Shown: positions 34,801 through 49,931, counted from the stretch's first letter. The stretch: DNA of 64,000 bases from Myxocyprinus asiaticus (GCF_019703515.2 NC_059374.1:21508595-21572594); one strand, 5' to 3'. Notes: generated from the sequence alone by a model not told the origin. Numbers and translations are program-made.

Positions 34801-37800
34801 TATCACTTATAAAACAAAATGAATATCATATTATTCTGTAAGGAAGCCCTGAACCGCACTGTGAAAAAAATTCACCTGGTGAAAAATTTTTTTAGGTGTC
34901 TTAGTGCCTTCCTGAGCCTATGTCCTACAAATATAAATTTTTTTCTCCCAAAAATAGTTATTTTCCCTCAAGAAAATGTTTTTTTTTCTTCTAATTTATT
35001 ATTTGTTACATTTAAATGTATTTATTTATTGTGTGAGAAAAAAAACTTTTTGAAAAAAAAAAAAAAGATATTTGTATATGATATTCAATATGATATTCTT
35101 CTTGTTTTATAATGCTAAATATGCTTCTCATGTGGGACATGGATGTTCGCGGAGTGATTGAAGCCTGAAGTTGTGCTCAGCTCTCTCCGCGCGTGCCCAT
35201 CAACAGGGCTGTGAGCTCAGGTTACAGGATAGCGCATAGCGGCATAAATGAGCGATTAAATCAGGCTTCCCTCCATATTGTGACGATTGTGATGAAATTT
35301 TTTGAAGAGAAAATATATATATATTTTTTAAGACACCTAAAAAACTAATTTTCACCAAGTCAAATGTTTTTTTTTCACAGTGCGGTTCACGGCTTCCATA
35401 TTGCTGCATCGCCTGATGGAAATGTGTTCAGACGTGGCTGGCATTAAAATAAAGGTGCATCTTAAAAAAATATGCATCGATGTTTACACGTTTAATCGAT
35501 GACATCGCATCATTGGTAATTTGATCGATGCATCAATCCAAATCAATGGATCAATACACCCCTAATATACAATGAAAGTAAATGGTGACAGAGGCTGTCA
35601 TTCTGCCCAACATTACCTTTCGTAGAAATACGGGTTTGGAACAGGTTTGGAACAACAAGGCAAATAAATGATGACATAATTTTCATATTTGGGTGAACTA
35701 TCCCTTTAAATGACCTCAGGTCTGTCTTTTCTCAAGTTGCAAATTTGTCTCCTTATATTTTCAAGCCCAGCGTGAACTACATCTCTCTCACGTTTATCTA
35801 TTAGCAATGATTTCCCCTTATTGTCATCGTATTCTCATTCATTCACTTTTGTTTGACTACTAAATTTTTTCTTGTTTTCGATATCGACTTTTGAATTCAG
35901 GGGATTTAAATTATTTTAATAACTTAATAACTTCCACTATGCCAGAGAATTTCAGTTCTTACCCTGACAGAGTTGAGGCAGTCGAGCTCCAGTTTTTCAA
36001 CTGTCTCCGCTGGCAGCAGTGGACCAAGCTGAGAGAGGTTAATGGGTGTTGTTATGGTGACTGTTCCAAGGACATCCCTGCAGCAACAACAGGAAGAGCA
36101 AATCACAAACTGAGTCTGGACTTCACTCATAAGGAAACATTGAATTATGAAGGAACAGGAATGGGAAGGTGGGTTTCACCTCTCATATCAACCAGAGGCT
36201 ATTTATAATAATCTGTTTTAGCTTTGCTGTTTGTGTATGTGCCATGACAAAAGGATATAGCAGGTAAAACTCAACAAAAAAATAAGCTATAATTATAATT
36301 AAAACAGTAAACATACCAAACAATAATGTTAAATGAAACAGTTTTCTTTGTTACGGTAAAGTCAACAAAAAATCGAATCTCTTAATGCATGTCCCTGGTC
36401 TTGTTGTGAATAATGCACGCTATTCAAAATAATAATAATAAAAATTCTTCACTGCTGAAAAAAAAAAAGCTTAAAACAACCTAGGTCTTACAGCTGGTTT
36501 AAGCTGGTTTCAGCTGGCCTCCCAGCCTGACCAGCCTAAACCCCCTCTAGAACTAGCCAACTGACCAGTATGATCAAGCTGGGAGACCATCTAAGACCAG
36601 CCAACCAGCAAACTGAGCAAATTTAAATGTTAGGCAAAGAGAGAATATGCAAGTTGATTGGTTACCCGATTACATGTCAAAGGACCTATCAGTTTACACC
36701 ATGTGAGCCAATTGGCTTGACATATCACATGTGAGCGAGTTGATTGGCTAACAGATAAGAAGTTCAAAGATCCAATAAGTTTGCGCCATTCAGAGTTACA
36801 TGCCTGAATTGATCATTTCAGTTGCTGCACAATTAGGGTAAGTTTACACGACAATGATGTACTAAAAACGGAAACGTTTTTCCTTTGCGTTTTTGAACAG
36901 TTTCCAGTTGGCGATGTCACTATGTAAAGAAACACATACTAAGCATTCTTCCACAGAGCGGTGAATACAAACAATGAAGATGGCGATGCTGGTCGTAGTA
37001 GTGATGCAGTAAATCTACACTTTGCTGGAGAAGCGTCAATAAACTCAAAATCTTGAGCAGCATAAACACAGTCCTGTAGTCCGCCATTGTAGCTTTGAAT
37101 GGCTTGCGCGTTGTTTTGAAGTAGTCGCGCGCATGCCTATACACTGAACACGTAATATTTGCGTTTTTGTATGTTTACACGGAGATGATAATGCCATCGT
37201 TTTCAAAAACTTTGAAACCCGTTTTCAAAAGTTTGCGTTTTCAGGCCCCAAAACGCCGTTGTCGTGTAAACGAACAGCCAAAACGCATAAAAAGTTTTCC
37301 ATTTTTAGTTGAAAACGTTGTCGTGTAAACGGCACCTTAGACATAAATGCAACCCCCCAACAAAACAGGAAAGCTGCAGAAACGCATAACACAAAACACA
37401 ACCCCCTATACAAGCAGATCCACCGGCAAGACTTTTGTACTGCTGCTGCTCCGAAGAGCAGGGATGGGAATCGTTAGGAATTTAACAATTCCGGTTCCGA
37501 TTCCTCTAATGATTCCAGTTCCTTAACGGTTCCAGTAACAATTCCAGTAGTTCTTTTAGTACTTTTGAGGAAGAATGCAATTCTTATTGGATTTATTGTC
37601 CTCTGCAGTCTGTTGCCAAATTATGAGATCCTTTAAGAGTTCTACAGAGCAGATATAACAAATCAGAAATACATTTATTACAGTTCTTGTAAAAGGTGTT
37701 TGCTGACTTTTTAGAGACATATATACAATCTAATAATTTATCTTAACTAGGCTATATCTGGACTGTATATAAACAAACAAGAAATGTGATAGCATATTTC

Positions 37801-40800
37801 ATTCATTCATTTAAAAAACAACAACTTTAAATTCCTTTGTATTACAAAACTTGCGTATCTTTAGTTAAACATTGTCATATGAACAACCAGTCAGTAACTG
37901 CATTGCTTGATTATAGTCTTACAGGTCTAAAGTCACATGACATAACAGTAACAGTTCCAGAGACAGTTTAGACTGTGTTCTATTGTCTAATGTTGTACTT
38001 CAAGCTTGTAAGACTTCAACAGTTCTTATTTAATTTCGATTTGGACAATCATAACTTGCACATCAGTGTAAGATTAATACTATACCGGACTAGACCGGAA
38101 GCGCAGTATGTTTCGCGCTTTAGATTCGAAAGAACCGGCTCATCTAAACAGTTCTTTTGGGAATCTGACCATACTGGAAGCACTGTCTGTTTTGCACTCT
38201 AGATTCAACAGAGTCGTCTCATAAGAATCATTTGCGTGTGTGTTTTATGCTTTTGACCCAGTAGAGGGCAGCGCTGCTGCAGAAATGTGCTGCTGAAAAC
38301 TGTCAGATTATTTCAGTATGGTTTTCCAGCCGCATCTGCGGAACATTCATGCAGGGTAACCGTTAACGGAGCCAAAAGTCACGAAGATCATCCAATTCCG
38401 GTATATTGTAAAGAATGGAACCGTTTCTGAACAAGAACCATTTGTCAGTTCCTAACCCTACCGAAGAGCCATGTGCACAGAGTGTATGCTAGCTAAGTGT
38501 GACTTATGGCATGGCATAATGCTAATGAACTAAACCTCTATGTGTGTCTTGGTCTGCTTGACTGCCAACTGCCTTAAACGGCTGTTGACCAAACTCATCA
38601 TGTGTACCTGGACCTGGAAATCCCAGAGCTTAATTAACTAGTGATTAAGCTTAGCTATGTGTGGATTTATTTAAACTAATGACCTAAATTAGCAATGTGT
38701 GCCAGTGCCTGATTTAGCTAATGCTTACCTTGATAAAGATGCACTTTTATGTGTCATGGCCAACAGCAGACCATACTGTGCAACCACCTTAGCAAATAGC
38801 ATTTTAAGAGAAACTCTCTCAGCGCACTGCAGTGAAACCAGTTTAATTGCAAACTGAGCAAATAAAAATGTTAGGCAAAGAGACCTGTTTGCTTACACCA
38901 TGTGAACCGATTGGCTTGACATATCATATGTGAGCGGGCTGATTGGTTAACAAACAACAAGTTCATAGAACCTACCAGCTTGTGCTATTCAGAGTTTCAT
39001 GGCTGAACTGTTGGTTTTTACCTGTTATAGATGTTGTAAAGCCAGTCTAGCAAAGAGTATATATCAGTGATCTGCAGATCTTCAGTAGTGATTAATTGGA
39101 GACGACGCATAACAGCCTGGTGGTAGCTTTGTGTGTACACTTGGAAGGAGTCAAATTCTGCAGGATATACAGACACCACATTACGCCGTGCTGCTCCTAG
39201 ATCCTCTACCATCCGGACCCTGAGCCTATCCAGGTAGGCCGCCAGCTCGCCCACCCGGGCTTCTCCATGCTGGGGTAAGTTTCCGTCAGCCAACTCGACT
39301 ACTGCCTCCCTCCAGCGTTTTTTGAAGTCCCTCGGACGTGGGCCTCCTGGAGCGGCTCCCTCATCCTGAGCCCAGTCCCGATCAGCCTGTTCCTCCTGCT
39401 GAAGCACCTGTACCACCAGTCCCAGATTGGGCCCAGCAGTGGGGGAACGCAGAGACTCCCTCACCACATCCCACAGCTCTTTCTGCAGGGCCTCATACAG
39501 CAGTTCCACGTCTTTGGCTTTGCGCCGACTGCTGTCTTTGCTGCTGGGGCTGCTGAACTCCTCAGTGCCTCCTGCTGGTGGAAATTCGGCCTCCCGACAC
39601 TCCTGCTCCAGCTCCAGGATATGAGTATCGGCCAAAAACAAATCTCTTTTCGTCACCAACTGCAGGATCTCCAATACTGAGAAAACACAGAAAAGAGAGG
39701 CTATCCATTAGTCACACAGAAAAGACTGAATACAATTTCACCTTGGGTATTGTTATCTCATAAATATGGTTTGACATGTTTATGGTTGTCCTTTACCAAA
39801 ATAATTTAATTCATACATTTAAGTCACCATGTCTCATAGAAATGGACACGATGAGTAGCATTATCAGTATTCATTGATCACAGATGGCTGTGATACTGGC
39901 ATTTTCTTAATTATTGCTTAAAAAGTCCAAATGAATATCTTGCTAAAAAAAAAAAAGACCAGCATAGAGGGTCACCAGCATTTGTTGTGTTTTGAATGCT
40001 GGTCCCTATAGCATGTGGGCTGTTAAGTAAAATTAAGCAAGTAAGTCTATCAAAACATCCTAATACCACATTTACTTAAGAAGCAATGGAGAACAAGACA
40101 TAAAAAACTGAGTAAGATAAGGATTTTTTTCAGTGAAACCAGCACTGAGCAGCACAAACCAGGGTGAACTAGGATGTAAATTCCCCAAATCATGTAGTGA
40201 TTAATGCACCTGAAACAGTCAAATGGTTTAAACCTCTGAATAAAACACCTCAGATTCTCAGTAAAACAAATTATCTCTTCAAAAAAAGAAATGTTCCTTT
40301 TTCAGGACACTGTATTTTAAAGATAGTTTTGTAAAAATCCAAATAACTTTACAGATCTTTATTGTAAAGGGTTTAAACAATGTTTTCCATGCTTGTTCAA
40401 TGAACCATAAACAATTAATGAACATGCACCTGTGGAATGGTCATTAAGACACTAACAGCTTACAGACGGTAGGCAATTAAGGTCACAGTTATAAAAACTT
40501 AGGACACTAAATAAACTTTTCTACTGACTCTGACAGGACTGGCAAAAAGTGCTCTTCACTGATGAGTCGCGGTTTTGTCTAACCAGGGGTGATGGTCGGA
40601 CTTGCGTTTATCGTCAAAGGAATGAGCATTACACCAAGGTCTGTACTCTGGAGCGGGATTGATTTGGAGGTGGAGGGTCCATCATGGTCTGGGGCGGTGT
40701 GTCACAGCATCATTGGACTGAGCTTGTTGTTATTGTAGGCAATCCCAACGCTGTGCGTTACAGGGAAGACATCCTCCTCCCTCATGTGGTACCCTTCCTG

Positions 40801-43800
40801 CAGGCTCATCCAGCATGACAATGCCACCAGCCATACTGCTCGTTCTGTGCTTGATTTCCTGCAAGACAGGAATGTCAGTGTTCTACCATGGCCAGCGAAG
40901 AGCCCGGATCTCAATCCCATTGAGCACGTCTGGGACCTGTTGTATTGGAGGGTGGGGGCTAGGGCCATTCCCCCCAGAAATGTCCGGGAACTTGCAAGTG
41001 CCTTGGTGGAAGACTAGGGTAACATCTCACAGCAAGAACTGGCAAATCTGGTGCAGTCCATGAGGAGGAGATGCACTGCAGTACTTAATGCAGCTGGTGG
41101 CCACACCAGATACCCCCCCCCCCTTTGTTCAGGGACACATTATTCCTTTTCTGTTAGTCACATGTCTGTGCAACTTGTTCAGTTTATGTCTTAGTTGTTG
41201 AATCTTTTTATGTTCATACAAATATTTACATATGTTAAGTTTGCTGAAAATAAAAGCAGTTGAAAGTGAGAGGACATTTATTTTTTTGCTGAGTTTAGTT
41301 ACACAAAGCAGACACATAAAAGAGTATGTGCTTCCGATTATGTGTAAGAGCACAAACATTGATTTCCTTTCAGAGATTTTATATCCAAAAACTTCTTTGA
41401 TATTTTTCAGTTTTAAAAAGGTTCTCATTGTTCTCATAATAAAGTTTCACTTGATATGCAGCACATGAAGCTATCACTTTTGTCATGTTGTACAGGGACA
41501 ATGGGTCACAGCATCTCTGAAGAACTGCTGGTTTCCTTCACATTTGAACTTGTGCACTTCAAAGGGATCATCAGGGACTGCTTTATGCAAAGTATATTTT
41601 ATGTGTTTGCATTTAGAAGACACTTTTATCTAAAGCAACATACAGTGCATTCAAGCTAAACTGTATTTAAGAAGTACATGCATTTCATGGGTACCGTACA
41701 CTCTTATATGTCTGAACAAAGCCGATAAGATTCATTATATACAGTGTGTTAAGTGCTGAAAAAATTTCTGCAACATCCATTAGAGAGAACCACCTATTGT
41801 GAGTGTTCTCATGATTATGGGAACGTTATCTTGGCCATTCCATACAATTGCTCATTAGTAGATTTCAAACTCTTGAGCTAAAACATAAATGCACTATATC
41901 TTCCAGATGGTCAAATGGACTGCCAATGCACTCTGTTGGCAATGGTTTATGATGATCTCACTCGTGTTTCTGATGTGTAGGAGCAAAGAAATCCCTGATG
42001 AAGCAGACCTTCTCTCATTTAGCTCAGTGCTCACACCCTTTTGTCATAATTTCCAGTCCTCTCCTTTGGGATGAACACATATACTTGACTTAACAATCTC
42101 ATCTGATTACTTGAGACATGTTTGACATAAGTTTAATGTGTTTTTTTAACTCAATCTACAGGAAAGGGAAGAGGTCACCAAGGTCTTCCATATATATTTT
42201 GCATCTTCAGACATACAAGACAAAATCTCTACAGCAAATTAAATGCATGGTGTTTTGGGACAAACAAAATAAACAACAAACTTTATTCAGAACTGAGTGA
42301 TAACTAAAATCAGGTCTCTTAGATACATTTTTCACAATGTTTTTATCTTATGTAGCCCCTATGCCCCATCCCTTACACAAATGGAGTGTTATGGCAAACT
42401 TTCCACAAATTCGCCACTCATTATTTTCTAATCCAATTGAGCCTTACGGCAAACTCTTCATTGTTGCCAAAGGTTTGCTGCAGGTTCACCACTACCAGTG
42501 AAAAGCTGCAAACTTCTGGCAAACACTTGTGGCAAATCGCTAGCTCATTTGCACGTGAAAATAACGAGTGGGAAATTTGCAGAAAATCTGCGGTAAGTTT
42601 GTCAGAATTCTAATTTGTTTTGTAAGGGATGGTATAATATCTTCTTTTAAACTAATATTACACTGGAGTTCATTCATATTAAAATCAGTGTGCAGCCAAA
42701 ATGCAGCCTATAAAGGCATTTTGCCTTTATAGGGCAGTGTACACATCTTAAGCTTAAACTTAATCTGTTTGCCTGTAAGTATCTGATCAAACCATGGTTA
42801 CACAAGGAAATGGAAGCTCTCATGACTCAATGAACTGTGAGTTAAAATTCAAACCTTTATAAGTTAACCCCCAAAAATGCATTCATCTAGGGCATGAGTC
42901 CAATGGTCACAGTAGAAGGAATCTTTGGAGTCCGACTAACTCGCAAAATTTGGTGCTCCAGCACGATACACTAAAAAAAGATTGTGGGGATGGGGTCGTG
43001 ATCGTGTATCTGTCAGCGGGAGAGAGAAAGTGGTAAGGCTCGTCACCTGGGCCGTCATTATCTCAACACCTGTCTTGTTATAGTGATGGCAGAGGGAGAC
43101 CTAAAAAGGGCGATGGACACGGCAGTATGGGGAAAGAGAAACAAGAGAGAGATTGTTCCTGCATCTGTGACAGTTACAACTCGTTTGTGTGTTTACGTGG
43201 CAACTAAGAGCCCTTTTTGATTAAGTTTTTGTGAGTGACGCTGAAGAGTAATAAAATACTCACATTGACAGTTCACTGCCTCCTGACTCATTCATTACTC
43301 AATTTACGAACTTGTTACAAAGCAAGATGTTGCACAAAGGTTAAAAACTGGCACATGTGTACATGAAAAACTATTAAAAAACAGTGCAGGTTGGATAAAA
43401 AAACTTGGTGTGAATGTCTGCTAATCATATTTTTTGCAGCCTTGCAAGCCCTGGTATTTCTTTCAGGAAATGTAAATCTAGTTTATGTATGCCGTTTTAT
43501 TTGTTTAAATGTGTTTATTGTGTATACTGGTGTGTTTAGGAGCTTTGTAGAGCATTGTGGGCAACGTGACCCCTCAACCAGTGAGGACTCCATTCATAGA
43601 GCCAACTGCTCTGGACAGGGTAGTCAACTTGCTGAAAAAAGACTTTCAGAACATATCAATGTCTAATAACATCATGATGCTCCTGCATGAGATACTGAAA
43701 AAAAAACAAAAAACTGTGAGATCTGTGGCAACGGTCAAAGGTCTCCATCCAGTGCATGTTTATGTACATATAAAAACAGCACAGATGGAAAAACGCATTT

Positions 43801-46800
43801 GGCGTGAATGGCTCCAATAATTATTTTTAGAGCAGAGAATTTCTGCAAAAAAGCATATTCACTATAGAAATTGATATGACTTTGCCATGACTTCTACAAT
43901 TTTAGACATTTCCATGACTTTTCCAGGCCTAAAATTAACCATTTTAAAACTCTAATTTCCAGGTTTTTCCTGAATGTGGGAACCTTGTTTATAAGACATC
44001 TGATTACAATGCAAGAGAGCCTGGAAGTAAAACAATTTTACTCCGGCTTCTATGTCTCTTCAACAGAACCTTACTATTTTGAAAGAATGGACAGCAGTTA
44101 TGGCGTTGTGCTTTTTTCTAAACATTTTAACATCTATTACACATAACAAAGATACGTCACAGATCAGCTGTGAAATTAACTGCCCCTGCTGCTGAATTTC
44201 TCCCCTGAACACTGAACAGAGAGTCAGGGGCCCTTTACAGTGCTGAGTTGCCCATTTATTTCCTGAAACTTCCTGACTCTTCTTAAAGGGAAGGATGCAG
44301 GGGTGTTCGGTTGGCGCCTGACTCATCTGTCCCTATCCCTATCGGGGATGGACTGTCCAGTTATGCCATTACCTACCCCTCCATTCTCGGCTCCTTTGCA
44401 TATTAATGGCCAGAGTGTGCCAGTCCATCGGAAGGAGATCTAAATTTCAAATACAATACCGTCAAGCTTATCGCCATCACAGACGGGGATGAGGTGCAAA
44501 AATTTATTTTCTTCCTGTTCTTGAGAAAAAAGCTGGAGTCACTCCCTCTGGTGCTCATCCACGTGAAAAGTCCTCCACCCAAAGACAACAAGTCACTGTA
44601 TTATATGTGTGGCTTTGAGACTATACAACTGTTGACCCTCAACTTTGAGGGATGAAAAGGTTGGCCCCTATAAGCTTCTGTCTGAGAGGAGAGAGAACTG
44701 AATCTCAAATGACCTTAAAACAACACTGAGACTGAAGTCCCAGATGTTGAAGTTTAAATGGTTTATCCCACAGTCATTAAAAAGCTGAACGTTGCCAGTA
44801 AGTTACTGAGGGCTGATCTAAGTTATATAGAAGACAACACTCGTTCTTTGTTTCAAGTGAGGCTCACTCTCTAAATTCATGGTGTGGAGCATACTTTACT
44901 AAAGCTTGGACATGTCACTACCCTTCCTTAATGAAAACTACAGGGATTGAGTTGCCTTTTAAGGGTACGCATGGCACATTTGCTGCACAAACTCCTCCAC
45001 CACCACTTCCAGGTGGACGTGGTAGTACTACTTGCTATTGTCAAAGATTTTAAAGGGTGGGGACAACCATCTCAGATCTGACTAAGCAAGATATCTGCTA
45101 ACACAGACTCCAACACACCTGCACAATCAACACCTCTCAGCAGTACCAATCAACTGTTACAGGAAAAAGATTAGCCAGGATTCTAGGAATGTAATGGAAT
45201 ATGATCTGTTCTTTGTCGTGCCACAGGTCTTCATTATTCTCCATTAACCCCCTGTGTTTCAGAGTCAAATCTCTCAGGTTCAGTAAAAGACTACATTTTC
45301 TGACAAGCTGGAACACAAAGAAACCAAAGAACTTGAGAAAAAGCAGACCACAGAAACTTCCCCGTTTCCTCTGCACATCATTCTTCCATTTCCCTTATTT
45401 AATGCTCATCGTGTGCAGAGGAGACATAATTTTCCCCATAAATAAAATATCTAATAAGAAGAGGATGATTGTATTTCCTGTCCCTGCCTCAAAAACCTTA
45501 CCAGCACAGATGGGTCAAACCATGCTTGGCAGCCACACTGTCCACAGCTAAAATGTTGTTTTTACCAGTGTTTTTATTGTTAACGAAAATGAAATGAAAA
45601 CATTTTCCGGGTTCAATATAAAGTTGTGCTCTAAAGTTTGCATACCCTGGCAGAAATTGTGAAATTTTGGCATTGATTTTGAAAATATGATTGATCAGGC
45701 AAAAAAAAAAAAAAGACTGTCTTTTATTTAAGGATAGTGATCATATGAAGCCAGTTATTATCACATAATTGTTTGGCTCCTGGTCAAAAGTTGACATACC
45801 ATTGAATGTTTGGCCTTGTTACAGACACACAAGGTGACACACACAGGTTTAAATGGCAATTAAAGGTTAATTTCCCACACCTGTGGCTTTTTAAATTGCA
45901 ATTAGTGTCTGTGTATAAATAGTCAATGAGTTTGTTAGCTCTCACGTGGATGCACTGAGCAGGCTAGATACTGAGCCATGGGGAGCAGAAAAGGACTGTC
46001 AAAAGACCTGCGTAACAAGGTAATGGAACTTAATAAAGATGGAAAAGGATATAAAAAGATATCCAAAGCCTTGAAAATGCCAGTCAGTACTGTTCAATCA
46101 CTTATTAAGAAGTGGAAAATTCAGGGATCTCTTGATACAAAGCCAAGGTCAGGTAGACCAAGAAAGATTTCAGCCATAACTGCCAGAAGAACTGTTCGGG
46201 ATAAAAAGAATAACCCACAGGTAACCTCAGGAGAAATACAGGCTGCTTTGGAAAAAGACGGTGTGGTTGTTTCAAGGAGCACAATACTTGTTGACCCCTC
46301 TCCAAACATAGCGCTTAAGGTTGTGACCATAAAGCTCTATTTTGGTCTCGTCACTCCAAATTACAGTATGCCAGAAACTGTGAGGCGTGTCAAGGTGTTG
46401 TCGGGCATATTGTAACCAGACTTTTTTTGTGGCATTGGCTTCTTTCTGGCAACTCGACCATGCAGCTCATTTTTGTTCAAGTATCGTCGTATTGTGCTAT
46501 TGTTGCCAGGGTATGCAAACTTTTGAGCACAAATCTAAGTTAAGCTCTAAGTTCAGACAACCCTGAAAAATTTAACAGTGTTAAACAGATTTAAATCATG
46601 TCAGTTAACATATGAACTTTTGCAGCCCTAAAATACTAAAATACCGAAAAACTAAAACAAAACAAACTAGAAAACACTATCTAAAAAAAAATATCTAAAA
46701 ATTAACAATCACAGAGTAAAAACTAACAAAATCTAAACTTCACTGACAAAACAAATTGAAAATAAAATAGAAATAAAAACTTCAGCCTCACAAGTTTTAA

Positions 46801-48185
46801 CCATTATTAGTAACTCCAGGCTCAGTGAGATGAAGTGGCTTTAAAAGAGACAACTAGCCTCGCCTGTCACTGGAGACCTTAGGTCATGACATGAGCCCTT
46901 CTCAGGACAGAACGGTCCCACTCCCTTCTTGATTTAAGTCAAAGTATACTTTATTGTCCCCAATGGGGAATTTGGTGTGGACTCAATATTGCTGCATTTC
47001 ATTAAACATTAAAAATTACACACAGTACAGCACAAACACACAATAAAAGACATTCAATCAATATGAACTGATAAATTAAAAATTTGCACTGATACAGGCA
47101 CAAATGAGTTCTTAAACCTATTTATTTTACAATGTGGAACTCGCTATCTTCTTCCAGAAGGAAGCAATTCATACTGCGAGTACAAAAAGTGGCATGGATC
47201 ACTCATAATTTTCTTCACCTGGCTAAGTATGCACTGCTCATATAGAGACTAGAGGTTGTGGTACTCTTTCCGTGCCATAATTTTCAGTGCTGTCTGTACT
47301 AAATGTATTAACTTAGATTTTAGCTTTACAGTAAGATACCCAAACCATACAGTTATTCTGTACCTGACAATACCTTTTAAAACAGCCTGATAAAACAAAA
47401 ACACCATTTTCTTATTAACTCCATAAAAACACAGTCTACGTAAAAAATACAATCTCTGATGCAGACAAGCGCAAACCCATTCAATGTGTGTATTCCAAGT
47501 GAGTGAACTATCTATGTACAGTAGATACCCAAATACTTATAGGACTGTGTTTGTGTAATTTGCTGGCCATGTATAATCACTTGACAATGGTTACCTATGC
47601 CCTTAGGATCAAAGACAATCTCTTTTCTTTTCATTTATTATTAAATAATTCTTATCACACCAAACAACCTTGATTCCGACTGGTAGATAGTGCTGATATT
47701 GTCTTGCTCGTGAAGTAATCTCAAGATAGCAGTGTCATCTGAGTATTTAAAAATATAATTGTGTGGGTCTGGGTAGCTCAGCGAGTATTGATGCTGACTA
47801 CCACCCCCGGAGTCGCGAGTTCGAATCCAGGGTGTGCTGAGTGACTCCAGCCAGGTCTCCTAAGCAACCAAATTGGCCCGGTTGCTAGGGAGGGTAGAGT
47901 CACATGGGGTAACCTCCTCGTGGTGGCGATTAGTGGTTCTCGCTCTCAATGGGGTGCGTGGTAAGTTGTGCGTGGATCGCGGAGAGTAGTATGAGCCTCC
48001 ACATGCAGAGTCTCCACGGTGTCATGCACAACAAGCCACGTGATAAGATGCACGGACTGACGGTCTCAGAAGCGGAGGCAACTGAGACTTGTCCTCCGCC
48101 ACCTGGATTGAGGTGAGTAACTGCGCCACCACGAGGACCTACTAAGTAGTGGGAATTGGGCATTCCAAATTGGGAGAAAAGGGGA

Positions 48186-48244
<59 letters not shown>

Positions 48245-49869
48245 TTGTGCTCAAAAGTTTGCATACCCTGGCAGAAATTGTGAAATTTTGGCATTGATTT
48301 TGAAAATAGGACTGATCACGCAAAAAAACGTCTTTTATTTAAGTATAGTGATCATATGAAGCCATTTATTATCACATAGTTGTTTGGCTCCTTTTTAAAT
48401 CATAAAGATAACAGAAATCACCCAAATGGCCCTGATCAAAAGTTTACATACCCTTGAATGTTTGGCCTTGTTACAGACACACAAGGTGACACACACAGGT
48501 TTAAATGGCAATTAAAGGTTAATTTCCCACACCTGTGGCTTTTAAAATTGCAATTAGTGTCTGTGTATAAATAGTCAATGAGTTTGTTAGCTCTCACGTG
48601 GATGCACTGAGCAGGCTAGATACTGAGCCATGGGGAGCAGAAAAGAACTGTCAAAAGACCTGCGTAACAAGGTAATGGAACTTTATAAAGATGGAAAAAG
48701 ATATAAAAAGATATCCAAAGCCTTGAAAATGCCAGTCAGTACTGTTCAATCACTTATTTAGAAGTGGAAAATTCGGGGATCTCTTGATACCAAGCCAAGG
48801 TCAGGTAGACCAAGAAAGATTTCAGCCACAACTGCTAGAAGAATTGTTCGGGATACAAAGAAAAACCCACAAGTAACCTCAGGAGAAATACAGGCTGCTC
48901 TGGAAAAAGACAGTGTGGTTGTTTCAAGGAGCACAATACGATGATACTTGAACAAAAATGAGCTGCATGGTCGAGTTGCCAGAAAGAAGCCTTTACTGCG
49001 CCAATACCACAAAAAAGCCTGGTTATAATATGCCCGACAACACCTTGACATGCCTCACAGCTTCTGGCACACTGTAATTTGGAGTGACGAGACCCAAATA
49101 GAGCTTTATGGTCACAACCATAAGCGCTATGTTTGGAGAGGGGTCAACAAGGCCTATAGTGAAAAGAATACCATCCCCACTGTGAAGCATGGTGGTGGCT
49201 CACTGATGTTTTGGGGGTGTGTGAGCTCTAAAGACACGGGGAATCTTGTGAAAATTGATGGCAAGATGAATGCAGCATGTTATCAGAAAATACTGGCAGA
49301 CAATTTGCATTCTTCTGCACGAAAGCTGCGCATGGAACGCTCTTGGACTTTCCAGCATGACAATGACCCTAAGCACAATGCCAAGTTGACCCTCCAGTGG
49401 TTACAGCAGAAAAAGGTGAAGGTTCTGGAGTGGCCATCACAGTCTCCTGACCTTAATATCATCAAGCCATTCTGGGGAGATCTCAAATGTGCGGTTCTTG
49501 CAAGACGACCAAAGACTTTGCATGACCTGGAGGCATTTTGCCAAGACGAATGGGCAGCTATACCACCTGCAAGAATTTGGGGCCTCATAGACAACTATTA
49601 CAAAAGACTGCACGCAGTCATTAATGCTAAAGGGGGCAATACACAGTATTAAGAACTAAGGGTATGCAGACTTTTGAACAGGGGTCATTTCATTTTTTTC
49701 TTTGTTGCCGTGTTTTGTTTTATGATTGTGCCATTCTGTTATAACCTACAGTTGAATATGAATCCCATAAGAAATAAAAGAAATGTGTTTTGCCTGCTCA
49801 CTCATGTTTGCTTTAAAAATGGTACATATATTACCAATTCTCCAAGGGTATGCAAACTTTTGAGCACAA

Positions 49870-49931
<62 letters not shown>

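Noticed and set aside
45137..45551. Overlapping ORFs on both strands as a gene
   Set aside because: No motif, opposite-strand frames of similar length, and the surrounding sequence has no splice or promoter context.
47765..47840. A functional tRNA gene
   Set aside because: A- and B-boxes are present, but they belong to the SINE head; the body and tail and the second copy at 1545 show a retroposon, and the cloverleaf arms are not maintained.
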